Below, one piece after another: positions 1 through 8,657 of a DNA stretch of 64,000 nt. The DNA is from Actinoplanes siamensis. GTDB taxonomy: Bacteria > Actinomycetota > Actinomycetes > Mycobacteriales > Micromonosporaceae. The notes under the pieces are model-generated. The model did not search any database and had not been told where the DNA came from. It saw only the letters and a list, made by a program, of their open reading frames with translations. A program made the translations under genes and the position numbers. The stretch lies in NCBI RefSeq assembly GCF_016862395.1, contig NZ_BOMW01000035.1, forward strand, positions 62,001 through 126,000. Direction: 5' to 3'. Numbering within the stretch: the stretch's first letter is position 1; every line of letters begins with the position of its first letter.

Positions 1-774
1 GCCGAAGTCCCCGCCACCGAAGTCCCCGCCACCCCAGTCGCCGCCACCCCAGCCGCCGCCGTCCCCGCCGCCACCGAGATCGTTGCCGCTGATGTCGCCG
101 AGACCGTTGGCGTCGACGTCGTTGCCGGCGTCGAAGCCGTCCTGGTAACCGTCGGCGTAGCCGACGTCGCCGAAGGCCGGGGAGAACAGCGCGTCGAAGA
201 TCAGCATGCCGCCGAGGACACCGGCGCCCGCGCCGAGAGCGGTCTTCCAGACCGGGGTCGAATACCAACCCGCCGGCACCGGCCGGCCCTGCACCCGGCC
301 CCCCGGGTAGAAGTACGGCGTTTCCGGCCCGGGCCGCGGTCCCGCCTTGTAGGCGTGCCCCTGCACACTGACCTCACGCTCCTGGGTGAGCTGCCCGGAA
401 CCCCGCGACGCGGCCAGCGGGGGCAGGTCGGGACCCGGGTCGAGGCCCATCGCCAGGCGGGCGGCCCGCGCATAGGCCAGGCCTTCCAGAGCCGACTCGC
501 GGGCCAGCTCGAACTGGCGCACGGTGTTGGCCTGCTGCAACTGACCACCGGCGGCGTTGTACCGCTCGCCGGCGTCGGCCAGCGCCTGACGCGCGGCCGG
601 CTCGTCGGCGTGCAGGTTCATCACCTGGCCGCCGAGCCGTTCGTACCAGCGCTGCGCCTCGGCGCGGGCGTCCTCCAACTGGGTCTGCCGACCTTTTCCG
701 CCGCCGCGCTGAACGCCGACGACGATCAGGGCGACGATCGCGACGATGACCAGGATGAGCAACACGCCGTTCAT
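1..774 (-). CDS. Membrane-anchored Gly-rich protein, 3' end cut by window
   Basis: No family recognised with certainty. The frame stays open to the window edge, so the C-terminus is missing (258 codons seen). Residues 2-22 form an N-terminal membrane anchor, followed by a charged helical segment (about 30-115) rich in Ala, Glu and Arg. A second hydrophobic stretch lies around residues 170-195. The visible end is a low-complexity Gly/Asp/Trp/Phe tail made of GGGDWGGGDFGGGDFG-type units, encoded by a 15-18 bp tandem repeat at the window start. The ATG at 774 sits 51 bp from the divergent rmuC start, so the two probably share a promoter region. Gly-rich tails of this kind occur in actinobacterial surface-exposed proteins, but function is unknown. 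Confidence 0.75.
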   Translation of the reverse strand, partial: MNGVLLILVIVAIVALIVVGVQRGGGKGRQTQLEDARAEAQRWYERLGGQVMNLHADEPAARQALADAGERYNAAGGQLQQANTVRQFELARESALEGLAYARAARLAMGLDPGPDLPPLAASRGSGQLTQEREVSVQGHAYKAGPRPGPETPYFYPGGRVQGRPVPAGWYSTPVWKTALGAGAGVLGGMLIFDALFSPAFGDVGYADGYQDGFDAGNDVDANGLGDISGNDLGGGGDGGGWGGGDWGGGDFGGGDFG

Positions 775-825
775 GTTTTCCAAGGTACTCCCGATGGTCT
801 TGTCGCACCGTTCTGGCAATCTGCG

Positions 826-1962
826 GTGGTGACGTACTCGACGCTGGGCGTGATCCTGATCTGTCTCGCGGCCGGCGCCGCCGTGGGCTGGCTGGCCGCC
901 CGCGCCCGGGGCGCGGCCGACATCGCCCGGCTGGAGGCGACCGTGGCCGCGGCCCGCGACGGGGAGCAGCGGCTGGAGCAGTCGATGCGGGCGCTGTCCT
1001 ATGAGGCGACCGCCCAGTCGCAGGAGGCGGTGGCCCGCGCCGTCGCCCCGCTGCAGGACATGCTGCGGCGCTACGAGCAGCGGGTCGCCGAGCTGGAGCA
1101 CGAGCGCGTCGACGCCTACGCGGAGCTGCGCGAGCAGGTGCGGGCGATGGGCGTGGTCTCGACCGAGCTGCGCGGCGAGACCCGGCAGCTGGTGTCGGCG
1201 CTGCGCACGCCGCAGGTGCGCGGCCGCTGGGGCGAGCACCAGCTGCGCCGCATCGTGGAGGCGGCCGGCCTGCTGGAGCACTGCGACTTCGCCGAGCAGG
1301 TCACCGGCGAGACCGATCGTCAGGGGGTACGCCCCGACCTGGTGGTCCGGCTGCACGGCGGCCGGACCGTGGTGGTGGACGCGAAGGCGCCGCTGGAGGG
1401 TTATCTGTCCGCCATGGAGGCTCGCGACGAGCGGGACCGCGACCTGCACCTGGACCGGCACGCCCGGCACCTGCGGGCGCACGTGGACGCCCTGTCGGCG
1501 AAGGAGTACTGGTCGGCGTTCGACTCCGCCCCCGACTTCGTGGTCCTGTTCGTGCCGGCCGACCCGTTCCTGGACGCTGCGCTGCAGCGCGATCCGGTGC
1601 TGATGGAGTACGCGTTCCGCCGCGACGTCGTGCTGGCCACCCCGGCCACGCTGATCGCGATGCTGCGCACTGTCGCGTTCTCCTGGCGGCAGGAGACGCT
1701 GACCGGCAACGCGGTCGCCGTGCACAGCCTGGCGCGCGAGCTCTACGGCCGGCTGTCCACTCTGGGCGAGCACGTGAGCCGGCTCGGGGTGTCGCTGAAC
1801 GGGGCGGTCACCGCGTACAACCGGGCGGTCGGCTCGCTGGAGTCCCGGGTGCTGGTCAGCGCGCGCAAGCTGGCCGAGATGGGCGTCTCGGACGAGGAGC
1901 TGGCGCAGCCACCCCAGGTCGAGGTCGCCCCGCGCCAGCCCCAGGCGCCCGAGCTGAGCTAG
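826..1962 (+). CDS. rmuC: DNA recombination protein RmuC
   Basis: RmuC-family protein of about 378 aa with a predicted endonuclease-like fold. It is thought to limit inversions at short inverted repeats. An N-terminal membrane segment (about residues 6-25) is followed by a long coiled coil (about 30-110) and the RmuC domain (about 115-360). Recognisable pieces are GRWGEHQLRRIVEAAGL, the VDAKAPLEGYL motif, and FVPADPFL followed by ATPATLIAMLRTVAFSWRQE. I chose the GTG at 826 because the membrane segment begins right after it. A second GTG follows at 829 and no strong ribosome site separates them. It is divergent from the Gly-rich membrane protein and convergent with ispH. The rmuC-ispH-xseAB neighbourhood is common in actinobacteria. 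Confidence 0.9.
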   Translation: MVTYSTLGVILICLAAGAAVGWLAARARGAADIARLEATVAAARDGEQRLEQSMRALSYEATAQSQEAVARAVAPLQDMLRRYEQRVAELEHERVDAYAELREQVRAMGVVSTELRGETRQLVSALRTPQVRGRWGEHQLRRIVEAAGLLEHCDFAEQVTGETDRQGVRPDLVVRLHGGRTVVVDAKAPLEGYLSAMEARDERDRDLHLDRHARHLRAHVDALSAKEYWSAFDSAPDFVVLFVPADPFLDAALQRDPVLMEYAFRRDVVLATPATLIAMLRTVAFSWRQETLTGNAVAVHSLARELYGRLSTLGEHVSRLGVSLNGAVTAYNRAVGSLESRVLVSARKLAEMGVSDEELAQPPQVEVAPRQPQAPELS

Positions 1963-2095
1963 CGGAATCCGCCCGCGAGGCGAGCGGTGCAAAGCGGGCA
2001 GAGCCGGCGCAGCGGATCGCGCGGAGGGGCGCGGAGGCCGGCGCCGCCGCCGTGAGCGAGTGGATCAGCCGGCGCCGCCGACGTGAGCGACCGGA

Positions 2096-3073
2096 TCAGC
2101 CGGCGGCGTTGGCGGCAGCCGCCGCCTTCATGTCCTTGCGCAGCTCCTGCGGCAGCGAGAAGGTGAGCCGCTCCTCGGCCGTGGTGAACTCGGTGACCTC
2201 GCCGAAGCCCCGCTCGGCCAGGTGCGCCAGCACCTCCATGACCAGTTCGTCGGGGACGCTGGCGCCGGAGGAGACGCCGACCGTGGTGGCGCCCTCCAGC
2301 CACGCGTCCTGGATCTCCGACGCGTAGTCGACCAGGTGCCCGGCCCGGGCGCCGGCGCCGAGCGCGACCTCGACCAGGCGCACCGAGTTCGACGAGTTCG
2401 TCGACCCGACCACGATCACCACGTCGCACTCCGGCGCGATCTCCTTGATCACGTGCTGGCGGTTGGACGTGGCGTAGCAGATGTCGTCGCTGGGCGGCGA
2501 CTGCAGCAGCGGCAGCCTGGTCTTGAGCCGGGCCACCGTCTCCATCGTCTCGTCGACCGAGAGCGTGGTCTGCGACAGCCAGACGACCTTGGCCGGGTCC
2601 CGCACGACGACGTTGTCCACGTCGTCGGGGCCGTCGACGAGCTGGATGTGCGCCGGGGCCTCGCCGGACGTGCCGATGACCTCCTCGTGGCCCTCGTGAC
2701 CGATCAGCAGGATGTCGTAGTCCTCGGCGGCGAACCGCTTGGCCTCGTGGTGCACCTTCGTCACCAGCGGGCAGGTGGCGTCGATCGCCTTGAGGTTGCG
2801 CTCGCGGGCCTGCTCGTGCACCTCGGGCGCGACGCCGTGCGCGGAGAAGACCACTGTCGCGCCCTCGGGCACCTCGTAGTTCTCCTCGACGAAGATCGCG
2901 CCGCGCGCTTCCAGCGTGCTGACCACGTGCTTGTTGTGCACGATCTGCTTGCGCACGTAGACCGGGGCGCCGTACAGCTTCAGCGCCTCCTCGACGGTCT
3001 GCACGGCGCGGTCGACACCGGCGCAGTAGCCACGCGGCTTGGCGAGCAACACCCGCTTACGAGGTTCAGTCAC
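2096..3073 (-). CDS. ispH: 4-hydroxy-3-methylbut-2-enyl diphosphate reductase
   Basis: Last enzyme of the MEP isoprenoid pathway: it reduces HMBPP to IPP and DMAPP using a [4Fe-4S] cluster. About 325 aa, normal for the family. The three cluster cysteines are visible in KPRGYCAGVDRA (Cys17), in IDATCPLVTKVH (about residue 100) and in SDDICYATSNRQ (about residue 200). The substrate-binding TNSSNS segment follows. The chosen start is the GTG at 3073 (mature N-terminus MTEPRKRVLLAKPRGYC). The frame runs further upstream, but those residues do not resemble the family. It provides precursors for the cis-prenyl transferase and other isoprenoid enzymes. Confidence 0.95.
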   Translation of the reverse strand: MTEPRKRVLLAKPRGYCAGVDRAVQTVEEALKLYGAPVYVRKQIVHNKHVVSTLEARGAIFVEENYEVPEGATVVFSAHGVAPEVHEQARERNLKAIDATCPLVTKVHHEAKRFAAEDYDILLIGHEGHEEVIGTSGEAPAHIQLVDGPDDVDNVVVRDPAKVVWLSQTTLSVDETMETVARLKTRLPLLQSPPSDDICYATSNRQHVIKEIAPECDVVIVVGSTNSSNSVRLVEVALGAGARAGHLVDYASEIQDAWLEGATTVGVSSGASVPDELVMEVLAHLAERGFGEVTEFTTAEERLTFSLPQELRKDMKAAAAANAAG

Positions 3074-3159
3074 CCGGCCATGGTACGTGCCCGCCGCAGG
3101 CCCCCGCCGTCGTGCGATAAGTGCCACAGCGCTTGCGCCCGGGTGGTAGAGATCCACCC

Positions 3160-3639
3160 ATGACGACGGCCGGAAAGCTCGCCGACCACCCCGTCCGCGT
3201 GATGATCGGCGCCGGGACGGGTGTGCTCGGCGCGCTCGCCCTGCTGCTCACCCCGGCCGGGCTGGTGCTGCTGGCCGCCGGCGGCACGCTGATCTTCTGG
3301 CATCGACTTCGGCCTCCGGCCTCGTTCGCCCTGGTGGGCGCGGTGGCCGGTGCGGTGGCGGGCCCGCTCGCGACCCTGGGGGTACGCACTGAGCAGGTCT
3401 GCTGCATGTTCGCCTGGTCCGAGGAGCGGGGCTGGCCGTACGCCTGGCTGTCCCGGTCGGCGGGCGCGGACAGCCTGGCGGAGGCGCACCGGCTGGCCGT
3501 AGCGGCCGGCTGGCACCCCGACCCGGCGACGCTGATCACGGATGCGGTGCTCTGGGCGTACACGAGTTTCCTGGTCTTCGTCGCCATCGGCCTGGTCTGG
3601 CGCATCGTCCGGGAGCGACGGCGGCGCCGGCCGTTGTGA
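3160..3639 (+). CDS. Small membrane protein with CC...RGWPY motif
   Basis: Unrecognised integral membrane protein of about 159 aa. Hydrophobic helices cover about residues 10-45, 50-75 and 125-145, with a basic C-terminus (RERRRRRPL). Between helices two and three lies an extracytoplasmic-looking loop with adjacent cysteines and an aromatic motif (VCCMFAWSEERGWPYAWLSR). The next gene has the same layout (RCCLAGYPQRRGLPYPFLG), so the two look like tandem paralogs. Start: ATG at 3160. It is divergent from ispH with about 86 bp between starts. Function unknown; the paired cysteines could form a disulfide or bind metal, which is inference. Confidence 0.75.
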   Translation: MTTAGKLADHPVRVMIGAGTGVLGALALLLTPAGLVLLAAGGTLIFWHRLRPPASFALVGAVAGAVAGPLATLGVRTEQVCCMFAWSEERGWPYAWLSRSAGADSLAEAHRLAVAAGWHPDPATLITDAVLWAYTSFLVFVAIGLVWRIVRERRRRRPL

Positions 3640-3699
3640 CTTGCAGCTTTTGATCCGTTTCGCCCCATAGATACGCTAAAGGGCGGGATACTCGGGTTC

Positions 3700-4338
3700 A
3701 TGAGCGTCGAGCGGGACGACGGGTGGCCCTCGGTCCCGACCGTGCTGCGGGTGATGACCGGCTGGCTGCTCGCCGGGGTCGGCGTGCTCGGCCTGGTCAC
3801 CGGCGTCGACGGCACGGCGTACGTGGTGTTCCACGTGGTGGTGACGCTCGGTGGGATGGTCCTGCTGGCCCTGCACCGGGTCCGGCCCAGCCGCGCCGGA
3901 TGGATCGTCGCCGGTGTGGTGGGGCTGGCCGGGCCGGGACTCGGGCTGCTGGTCACCACGGCCCGGTGCTGCCTGGCCGGATATCCGCAGCGGCGCGGCC
4001 TGCCCTATCCGTTCCTCGGCACCGGCGCGGGGGTGCACGCCGACCCCTGGTACCTCGGCGCCGACCTGGTCTTCTGGTGCTGCGCGGGACTGGTGACCCT
4101 GGTGCCGGTGCGGGCGGTGGAGAAGCTGCTGCCGGAGCGGCGCACGCCGGTGGACCTGACCGAGTACGTCGCCCGGCACGACGGGGAGGACGGCGGGCGC
4201 GTGGCGGAGGGCGGGCCGGCCGGGGACGGCCGGCACACCCGGGACGGCGCGGGTGCCGGGGAGCCGGCCGCGCACGCCGAGTCGCGCGCCTACGTGGCGC
4301 AGCATCGCGCCGACGAAAATGTCGGTGGGCTGTCCTAG
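3700..4338 (+). CDS. Small membrane protein, paralog of the preceding gene
   Basis: Unrecognised membrane protein of 212 aa with helices near residues 15-40, 42-60, 65-85 and 120-145. Its loop motif RCCLAGYPQRRGLPYPFLG matches the CC-x-RG-x-PY loop of the gene just upstream, and both place a helix with LVFW/AVLW shortly after it. It differs in a hydrophilic C-terminal tail (about 155-212) rich in Gly, Glu, Arg and His. The TAG stop (4336-4338) lies inside the proposed -10 box of xseA. Function unknown. Confidence 0.75.
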   Translation: MSVERDDGWPSVPTVLRVMTGWLLAGVGVLGLVTGVDGTAYVVFHVVVTLGGMVLLALHRVRPSRAGWIVAGVVGLAGPGLGLLVTTARCCLAGYPQRRGLPYPFLGTGAGVHADPWYLGADLVFWCCAGLVTLVPVRAVEKLLPERRTPVDLTEYVARHDGEDGGRVAEGGPAGDGRHTRDGAGAGEPAAHAESRAYVAQHRADENVGGLS

Positions 4339-4341
4339 TCT
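4336..4341 (+). promoter_or_regulatory. Leaderless -10 box of xseA
   Basis: TAGTCT lies six bases before the GTG start of xseA, the spacing expected when transcription begins at the start codon. The same TAGTCT-6 nt-GTG layout precedes otsB, and similar TAnnnT boxes precede many other genes here. No clear -35 element is visible. Confidence 0.5.
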
Positions 4342-4347
4342 GGCCGG

Positions 4348-5595
4348 GTGAACGAAGCCCAGGCCGCCGCCACGCCGCCCAAGAGCACCGCCGACGATCC
4401 GTGGCCGGTGCGCGTGGTCAGCCAGAAGATCGGCGCCTGGATCGCCAAGCTCGGCTGGGTCTGGGTGGACGGCCAGGTCGCGCAGATCAGCCGGCGCGCC
4501 GGCTCCGGCGGCATCGTCTTCCTGACCCTGCGTGACCCGGCGGCCAACCTGAGCCTGACCGTCACGCTGCACCGGGACGTGCTCGAGGCCGGCGCGCCGG
4601 ACCTCGACGAGGGCGCCCGGGTGACGCTGCACGCCAAACCCGAGTTCTATCCGGCGCGCGGCACGCTGAGCCTGCGCGCCGACGAGATCCGCCAGGTCGG
4701 CCTCGGCGAGCTGCTGGTCCGGCTGGAGCGGCTGAAGAGACTGCTCGAGGCGGAGGGCCTGTTCGCCGCCGAGCGCAAGCGCCGGCTGCCGTTCCTGCCC
4801 ACCCGGATCGGCCTGATCACCGGGCAGAACACGGCGGCCGAGCGGGACGTGCTGATGAACGCGAAACGCCGCTGGCCGGCCGCCGAGTTCCGGGTGGCGC
4901 ACGTGTCGGTGCAGGGGCCGAACGCGGTGCCGCAGATTCTCGGCGCGCTCAAGGTGCTCGACGACGACGAGAGCGTCGAGGTGATCGTGATCGCCCGGGG
5001 CGGCGGCAGCGTGGAGGACCTGCTGCCGTTCTCCGACGAGGCGCTGTGCCGGGCGGTGTTCGCCGCGCGCACCCCGGTGGTCAGCGCGATCGGCCACGAC
5101 CCGGACACCCCGCTGCTGGACTACGTGGCCGACTTCCGCGCGTCCACCCCGACCGACGCGGCCAAGCGGATCGTTCCCGACCTCGCCGAGGAGCTGCGGC
5201 TGATCGACCACGCCCGGCAGCGGCTGGACCGCGCGGTGCTCAGCATGATCGGCCGGGAGCAGCAGCGGATCGAGGCGTGGCGGTCCCGGCCGGTGCTGGC
5301 CCGGCCGGAGTCGCTGATCGAGCAGCGGTCCGCCGAGGTGACCGCGTTGCGCGACCGGGCCGGCCGCAGCCTGGAACACCGGGTGCGCCGCGCCGACGAC
5401 GAGCTGCGGCACACGCTGGCCCGGCTGCGCGCGCTGTCGCCGCTGGCCACGCTGCAGCGCGGCTATGCGATCGTGCAGCGCGGCGACGGGCACGTGGTGC
5501 GGGCGGCCGGCGAGGTGGCCGCGGGCGACCCGCTGCGGGTGCGGCTGGCCGAGGGCTCACTGACGGCGACTGTGGTTTCGGGAGAGGGCGAATGA
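4348..5595 (+). CDS. xseA: Exodeoxyribonuclease VII large subunit
   Basis: Catalytic subunit of exonuclease VII, which degrades single-stranded DNA to oligonucleotides. 415 aa, in the usual range. The N-terminal OB-fold (about 20-125) carries WVDGQVAQISRR and LRDPAANLSLTV. The nuclease core (about 140-400) contains GLITGQNTAAERDVL, VIVIARGGGSVEDLLPFSDE, and SAIGHDPDTPLLDYVADFRAS. The C-terminal helices end in LQRGYAIVQ. Start GTG 4348 follows a TAGTCT box. The stop overlaps the xseB start (ATGA), so the subunits are translationally coupled. Confidence 0.95.
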   Translation: MNEAQAAATPPKSTADDPWPVRVVSQKIGAWIAKLGWVWVDGQVAQISRRAGSGGIVFLTLRDPAANLSLTVTLHRDVLEAGAPDLDEGARVTLHAKPEFYPARGTLSLRADEIRQVGLGELLVRLERLKRLLEAEGLFAAERKRRLPFLPTRIGLITGQNTAAERDVLMNAKRRWPAAEFRVAHVSVQGPNAVPQILGALKVLDDDESVEVIVIARGGGSVEDLLPFSDEALCRAVFAARTPVVSAIGHDPDTPLLDYVADFRASTPTDAAKRIVPDLAEELRLIDHARQRLDRAVLSMIGREQQRIEAWRSRPVLARPESLIEQRSAEVTALRDRAGRSLEHRVRRADDELRHTLARLRALSPLATLQRGYAIVQRGDGHVVRAAGEVAAGDPLRVRLAEGSLTATVVSGEGE

Positions 5596-5792
5596 GCGAC
5601 GAGAGTCTCAGCTACGAGCAGGCGCGGACCGAGTTGGCCGAGGTGGTCGGGCGGTTGGAGCAGGGCGGCGGCAGCCTGGAGGAGTCGCTCGCGCTGTGGG
5701 AGCGCGGTGAGCGGCTCGCCGACGTCTGCCAGCGCTGGCTGGACAACGCCCGCGACCGGATCGACGCCGCGCGGGCCGCCCGGGCGGAGTGA
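5592..5792 (+). CDS. xseB: Exodeoxyribonuclease VII small subunit
   Basis: 66-aa helical subunit that binds XseA and controls its activity. The family core LSYEQARTELAEVVGRLEQG and SLEESLALWERGERLADVCQ is complete. The ATG overlaps the xseA stop by four bases (ATGA), the standard arrangement for a coupled pair. Confidence 0.95.
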   Translation: MSDESLSYEQARTELAEVVGRLEQGGGSLEESLALWERGERLADVCQRWLDNARDRIDAARAARAE

Positions 5793-5934
5793 CCCAGCCG
5801 CCCGGCCGAGGTGACCAGGCTGCCTCGGCGGAGCGACCGGCTACCGCGAAGTGAGCCGCCCGCCACGGAATGCATCGACCGGGCGCCGCGGAACGCGATG
5901 GCCGCGGGCCCCGCGGGCCGCGGCCGGGCGCGGG

Positions 5935-6708
5935 TCACTTCAGGGAGGCGGCCAGTTTCTCCAGGTTCGCCTGCTCGGACTTGCCGACGATCAGGATCGT
6001 GCGGTTGGCTTCGGTGGAGACCAGCGCGACCTCACCCGGCCGCCCGCTGTAGACCAGCCAGGCGCCCGCGTCGGTGCGGTAGGTGCCGGTCCGCTTGCCG
6101 TCCTTGCCGACCTCGGCCGGCAGCAGCGTGTCCGCCGGGGTGGTGCTCTCCACCAGCTGAACCGGGTCACCGTCCGGGTCGACGTAGCCGATGCGCAGCG
6201 TGGCCCCGGCCTTCTCGTGCTTGAAGGTGGCCGCAGTGACGTGCCAGTCCTGGTCCAGACCCGCCGGGGCCAGCACGGTGAACTCCTTCGAGGCCTGCTG
6301 GATCGACGGGGCCGGGTCGACGGTCAGCGGCTTGTCGCCGTCGAGCACCACCCGGTAGAAGATCAGCAGCAGCGCGATCGGCACGATCAGCACGATCAGC
6401 GACAGGGCCATGTCCCGTGGCGACCGGCCCTCCCGCTTGGAAAGGCGCGGCTGGGAGGCCGCAGAGGCGGCCGGCTGAGGAGCGACTGGCTCAGAGGCGA
6501 CCGGCTGAGCGGCCGCGGGCTCAGGGGCGACCGGCTCGGCCGGCTCCGAGGCGGCCGCGGAGGCACGCCCGGACGCAGCCGGCGAGGCCGATGCGGGCCC
6601 GGACGGCTCAGGAGGCGAAGCCGCGCCGGCCTGAGGCCGGGCGGGCTCGCCCGGCTCGCCCGGCGTGGTCGAGGTAGCAGCGGGTTCCACCTGCTCATTG
6701 TTAACCAT
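5935..6708 (-). CDS. DUF4245 family membrane protein
   Basis: Actinobacterial protein of about 257 aa. The N-terminal 85 residues are a low-complexity cytoplasmic segment of Ala/Pro/Glu. One membrane helix (about 100-120, MALSLIVLIVPIALLLIFYRV) is followed by an extracytoplasmic DUF4245 domain (about 130-257) with LAPAGLDQDWHVTAATF, TLRIGYVDPDG and WLVYSGRPGEVALVSTEANR. I chose ATG 6708 (MVNNEQVEPAAT); open frame continues upstream but runs into the glpX promoter. It is divergent from glpX, a neighbour also seen in other actinobacteria. Function unknown. Confidence 0.85.
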   Translation of the reverse strand: MVNNEQVEPAATSTTPGEPGEPARPQAGAASPPEPSGPASASPAASGRASAAASEPAEPVAPEPAAAQPVASEPVAPQPAASAASQPRLSKREGRSPRDMALSLIVLIVPIALLLIFYRVVLDGDKPLTVDPAPSIQQASKEFTVLAPAGLDQDWHVTAATFKHEKAGATLRIGYVDPDGDPVQLVESTTPADTLLPAEVGKDGKRTGTYRTDAGAWLVYSGRPGEVALVSTEANRTILIVGKSEQANLEKLAASLK

Positions 6709-6790
6709 GTCGCTGAACCGGGACTTGGCACGTCCTCGGATGCCAGGATCAGGGGAACCACCAGCCCCGCAACGACGCGAGGAGGCCGAC

Positions 6791-7813
6791 ATGCCTGCCC
6801 GGTTCCCCCAGGACCTCGACCGCAACATCGCCCTCGACCTGGTCCGCGTGACCGAGGCCGCCGCCATGGCCGCCGGTCGATGGGTCGGACGCGGCGACAA
6901 GAACGGCGGTGACGGCGCGGCCGTCGACGCCATGCGCAAGCTCATCAACTCGATCCAGATGCAGGGCGTCGTGGTGATCGGCGAAGGGGAGAAGGACGAG
7001 GCCCCGATGCTGTTCAACGGCGAGCGGGTCGGTGACGGCACCGGGCCCGAGGTGGACGTCGCGGTCGACCCGATCGACGGGACCACGCTGATGAGCAAGG
7101 GCATGCCCGGCGCGGTGTCGGTGCTAGCGGTCGCCGAGCGCGGGGCGATGTTCGACCCCAGCGCGGTGTTCTACATGGACAAGATCGCGGTCGGCCCGGA
7201 CTGCGCCGACGTGATCGACATCAACGCCGGCACCGCGGAGAATCTGCGCCGCATCGCGAAGGCGAAGCGGTCCAGCGTCTCGGACGTGACCGTGTGCATT
7301 CTGGACCGGCCGCGGCATGCTCGGCTGGTCGAGGAGGTCCGCCGGGCCGGGGCGAACATCAAGTTCATCTCGGACGGTGACATCGCCGGCGCGATCTCGG
7401 CGGCTCGCACGGAGTCCGACGTCGACGTGCTGATGGGCATCGGGGGCACGCCTGAGGGCATCACCGCGGCGTGCGCGATCAAGTGCCTGGGCGGGATGAT
7501 CCAGGCGAAGCTGTGGCCGCGGGACGAGGCGGAGCGGCAGAAGGCGCTCGACGGCGGCCACGACCTGGACCGGGTGCTCACCACCGACGATCTGGTCACC
7601 GGCGACAACTGTTTCTTCGTGGCGACCGGGGTGACCTCCGGTGACCTGCTCAAGGGCGTGCGGTACCGCTCCGGCGGCGCACACACCCAGTCGATCGTGA
7701 TGCGGTCGAAGAGCGGGACGATCCGGGTGATCGACTCCTACCACCGGCTGGAGAAGCTGGCGCTCTATTCCGCTGTGGACTTCGACGGCCATCTGCCGGC
7801 CGTGTCGCACTGA
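6791..7813 (+). CDS. glpX: Fructose-1,6-bisphosphatase class II
   Basis: GlpX-type phosphatase converting fructose-1,6-bisphosphate to fructose-6-phosphate in gluconeogenesis; 340 aa. Metal and substrate motifs are GEGEKDEAPML, VDPIDGTTLMSKG and MGIGGTPEGITAA. The chosen ATG 6791 has a strong ribosome site (GCGAGGAGG) just upstream, although the frame is open further back. In actinobacteria class II is usually the sole FBPase. With PEP carboxykinase at 14.2 kb, the window holds two key gluconeogenic enzymes. Confidence 0.95.
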   Translation: MPARFPQDLDRNIALDLVRVTEAAAMAAGRWVGRGDKNGGDGAAVDAMRKLINSIQMQGVVVIGEGEKDEAPMLFNGERVGDGTGPEVDVAVDPIDGTTLMSKGMPGAVSVLAVAERGAMFDPSAVFYMDKIAVGPDCADVIDINAGTAENLRRIAKAKRSSVSDVTVCILDRPRHARLVEEVRRAGANIKFISDGDIAGAISAARTESDVDVLMGIGGTPEGITAACAIKCLGGMIQAKLWPRDEAERQKALDGGHDLDRVLTTDDLVTGDNCFFVATGVTSGDLLKGVRYRSGGAHTQSIVMRSKSGTIRVIDSYHRLEKLALYSAVDFDGHLPAVSH

Positions 7814-7818
7814 CGGAC

Positions 7819-7848
7819 GTGGGAGGCGGCCCGCGGGCCGCCTCCCAC
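7819..7848. terminator. Terminator hairpin after glpX
   Basis: A perfect 30-bp palindrome with 15-base arms (GTGGGAGGCGGCCCG and its complement) begins six bases after the glpX stop. There is no T run, as is common for actinobacterial terminators. It lies between convergent genes and may serve both strands. Confidence 0.75.
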
Positions 7849-7854
7849 GATCTC

Positions 7855-7950
7855 GGCAGCGTGCCCAACAGGGGCACCACCCCTCAGCACCGCGTGCGTA
7901 ACAGGAGCACCACCCCTTCAGCACCGCCGGCAGAACAAGAACACCGCGCC
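7855..7950. repeat. Imperfect tandem repeat between glpX and rhomboid gene
   Basis: Three degenerate units of about 34 bp, each with AACA(G/A)G-x-CACC...CCTCAG-ACCGC, fill the gap between the two convergent genes. No coding role is seen. Confidence 0.5.
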
Positions 7951-8568
7951 TCAGAACCGCCTGCGGAAGACGAACGCCGCGATGAAACCGCCGACCAGCC
8001 CGAGCGCGTGCCCCTGCCAGGAGATCGCCCGATCGGTCGGCAGGATGTTGTAGATCTGGTACCAGTAGAGGAGCCCGATGAAGGCGGCCACGGCCAGGCT
8101 CCACCAGCTGCGCTCGGTCAGGCCCCGGGCGAAGAGCAGCCCCAGGTAACCGAAGATCACGCCGCTGGCGCCGACCACGACGCTGCCCGGGTCGCCGACG
8201 AACCACACGCCCAGGCCGCTGACCAACATGATGGTCAGCGTCGACCAGATGAACCGACGCGCGCCGCCGGCCAGCGCGAACGTGCCGACCAGGATCAGCG
8301 GCACCGCGTTGCCGTAGAGGTGGTCCCAGCCCGCGTGCAGGAACGGGCTGAACAGGACGCCGTCCAGGCCGTGCGGGTCGTGCGGGATGATGCCGCCGGC
8401 CACGTCGAGCGTGCCGGAGCCGAGGGCCACGTCGAGCGCCTCGATCAGGAAGAGGACCGGGATGACCGCGCACATGGTGACGAACGCTCGCCCCATGGAC
8501 GCGTAGAACGCCTCGGTGCCGAATCTGGAGGCTTCGTCGTTACGCAGTTCGGGCAGCCCGTAACTCAT
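7951..8568 (-). CDS. Rhomboid family intramembrane serine protease
   Basis: Six-helix intramembrane protease of 205 aa. The catalytic dyad is visible as Ser135 in VVGASGVIFG and His187 in SWQGHALGLVGG. The HxxxN-type stretch HAGWDHLYGNAVPL (about 79-92) in the second helix is also present. ATG 8568 fits the family's short cytoplasmic N-terminus; the longer open frame upstream overlaps the protease gene and is not used. Substrates are unknown. It lies 89 bp downstream of the secreted trypsin-like protease gene on the same strand. Confidence 0.93.
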   Translation of the reverse strand: MSYGLPELRNDEASRFGTEAFYASMGRAFVTMCAVIPVLFLIEALDVALGSGTLDVAGGIIPHDPHGLDGVLFSPFLHAGWDHLYGNAVPLILVGTFALAGGARRFIWSTLTIMLVSGLGVWFVGDPGSVVVGASGVIFGYLGLLFARGLTERSWWSLAVAAFIGLLYWYQIYNILPTDRAISWQGHALGLVGGFIAAFVFRRRF

Positions 8569-8657
8569 ACCGCCAATGGTGCCGGGCAGCGGCCCGTCCG
8601 ACCACCCGGGAAGAAAGCCGCGGGCGCGTGGAACAGAAGCCCAGCAGAGACGAAGGC

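Noticed and set aside
1..120. CRISPR-like array of short repeats at the window start
   Set aside because: The repeats are contiguous and in frame, coding a Gly/Asp/Trp tail; there are no spacers.
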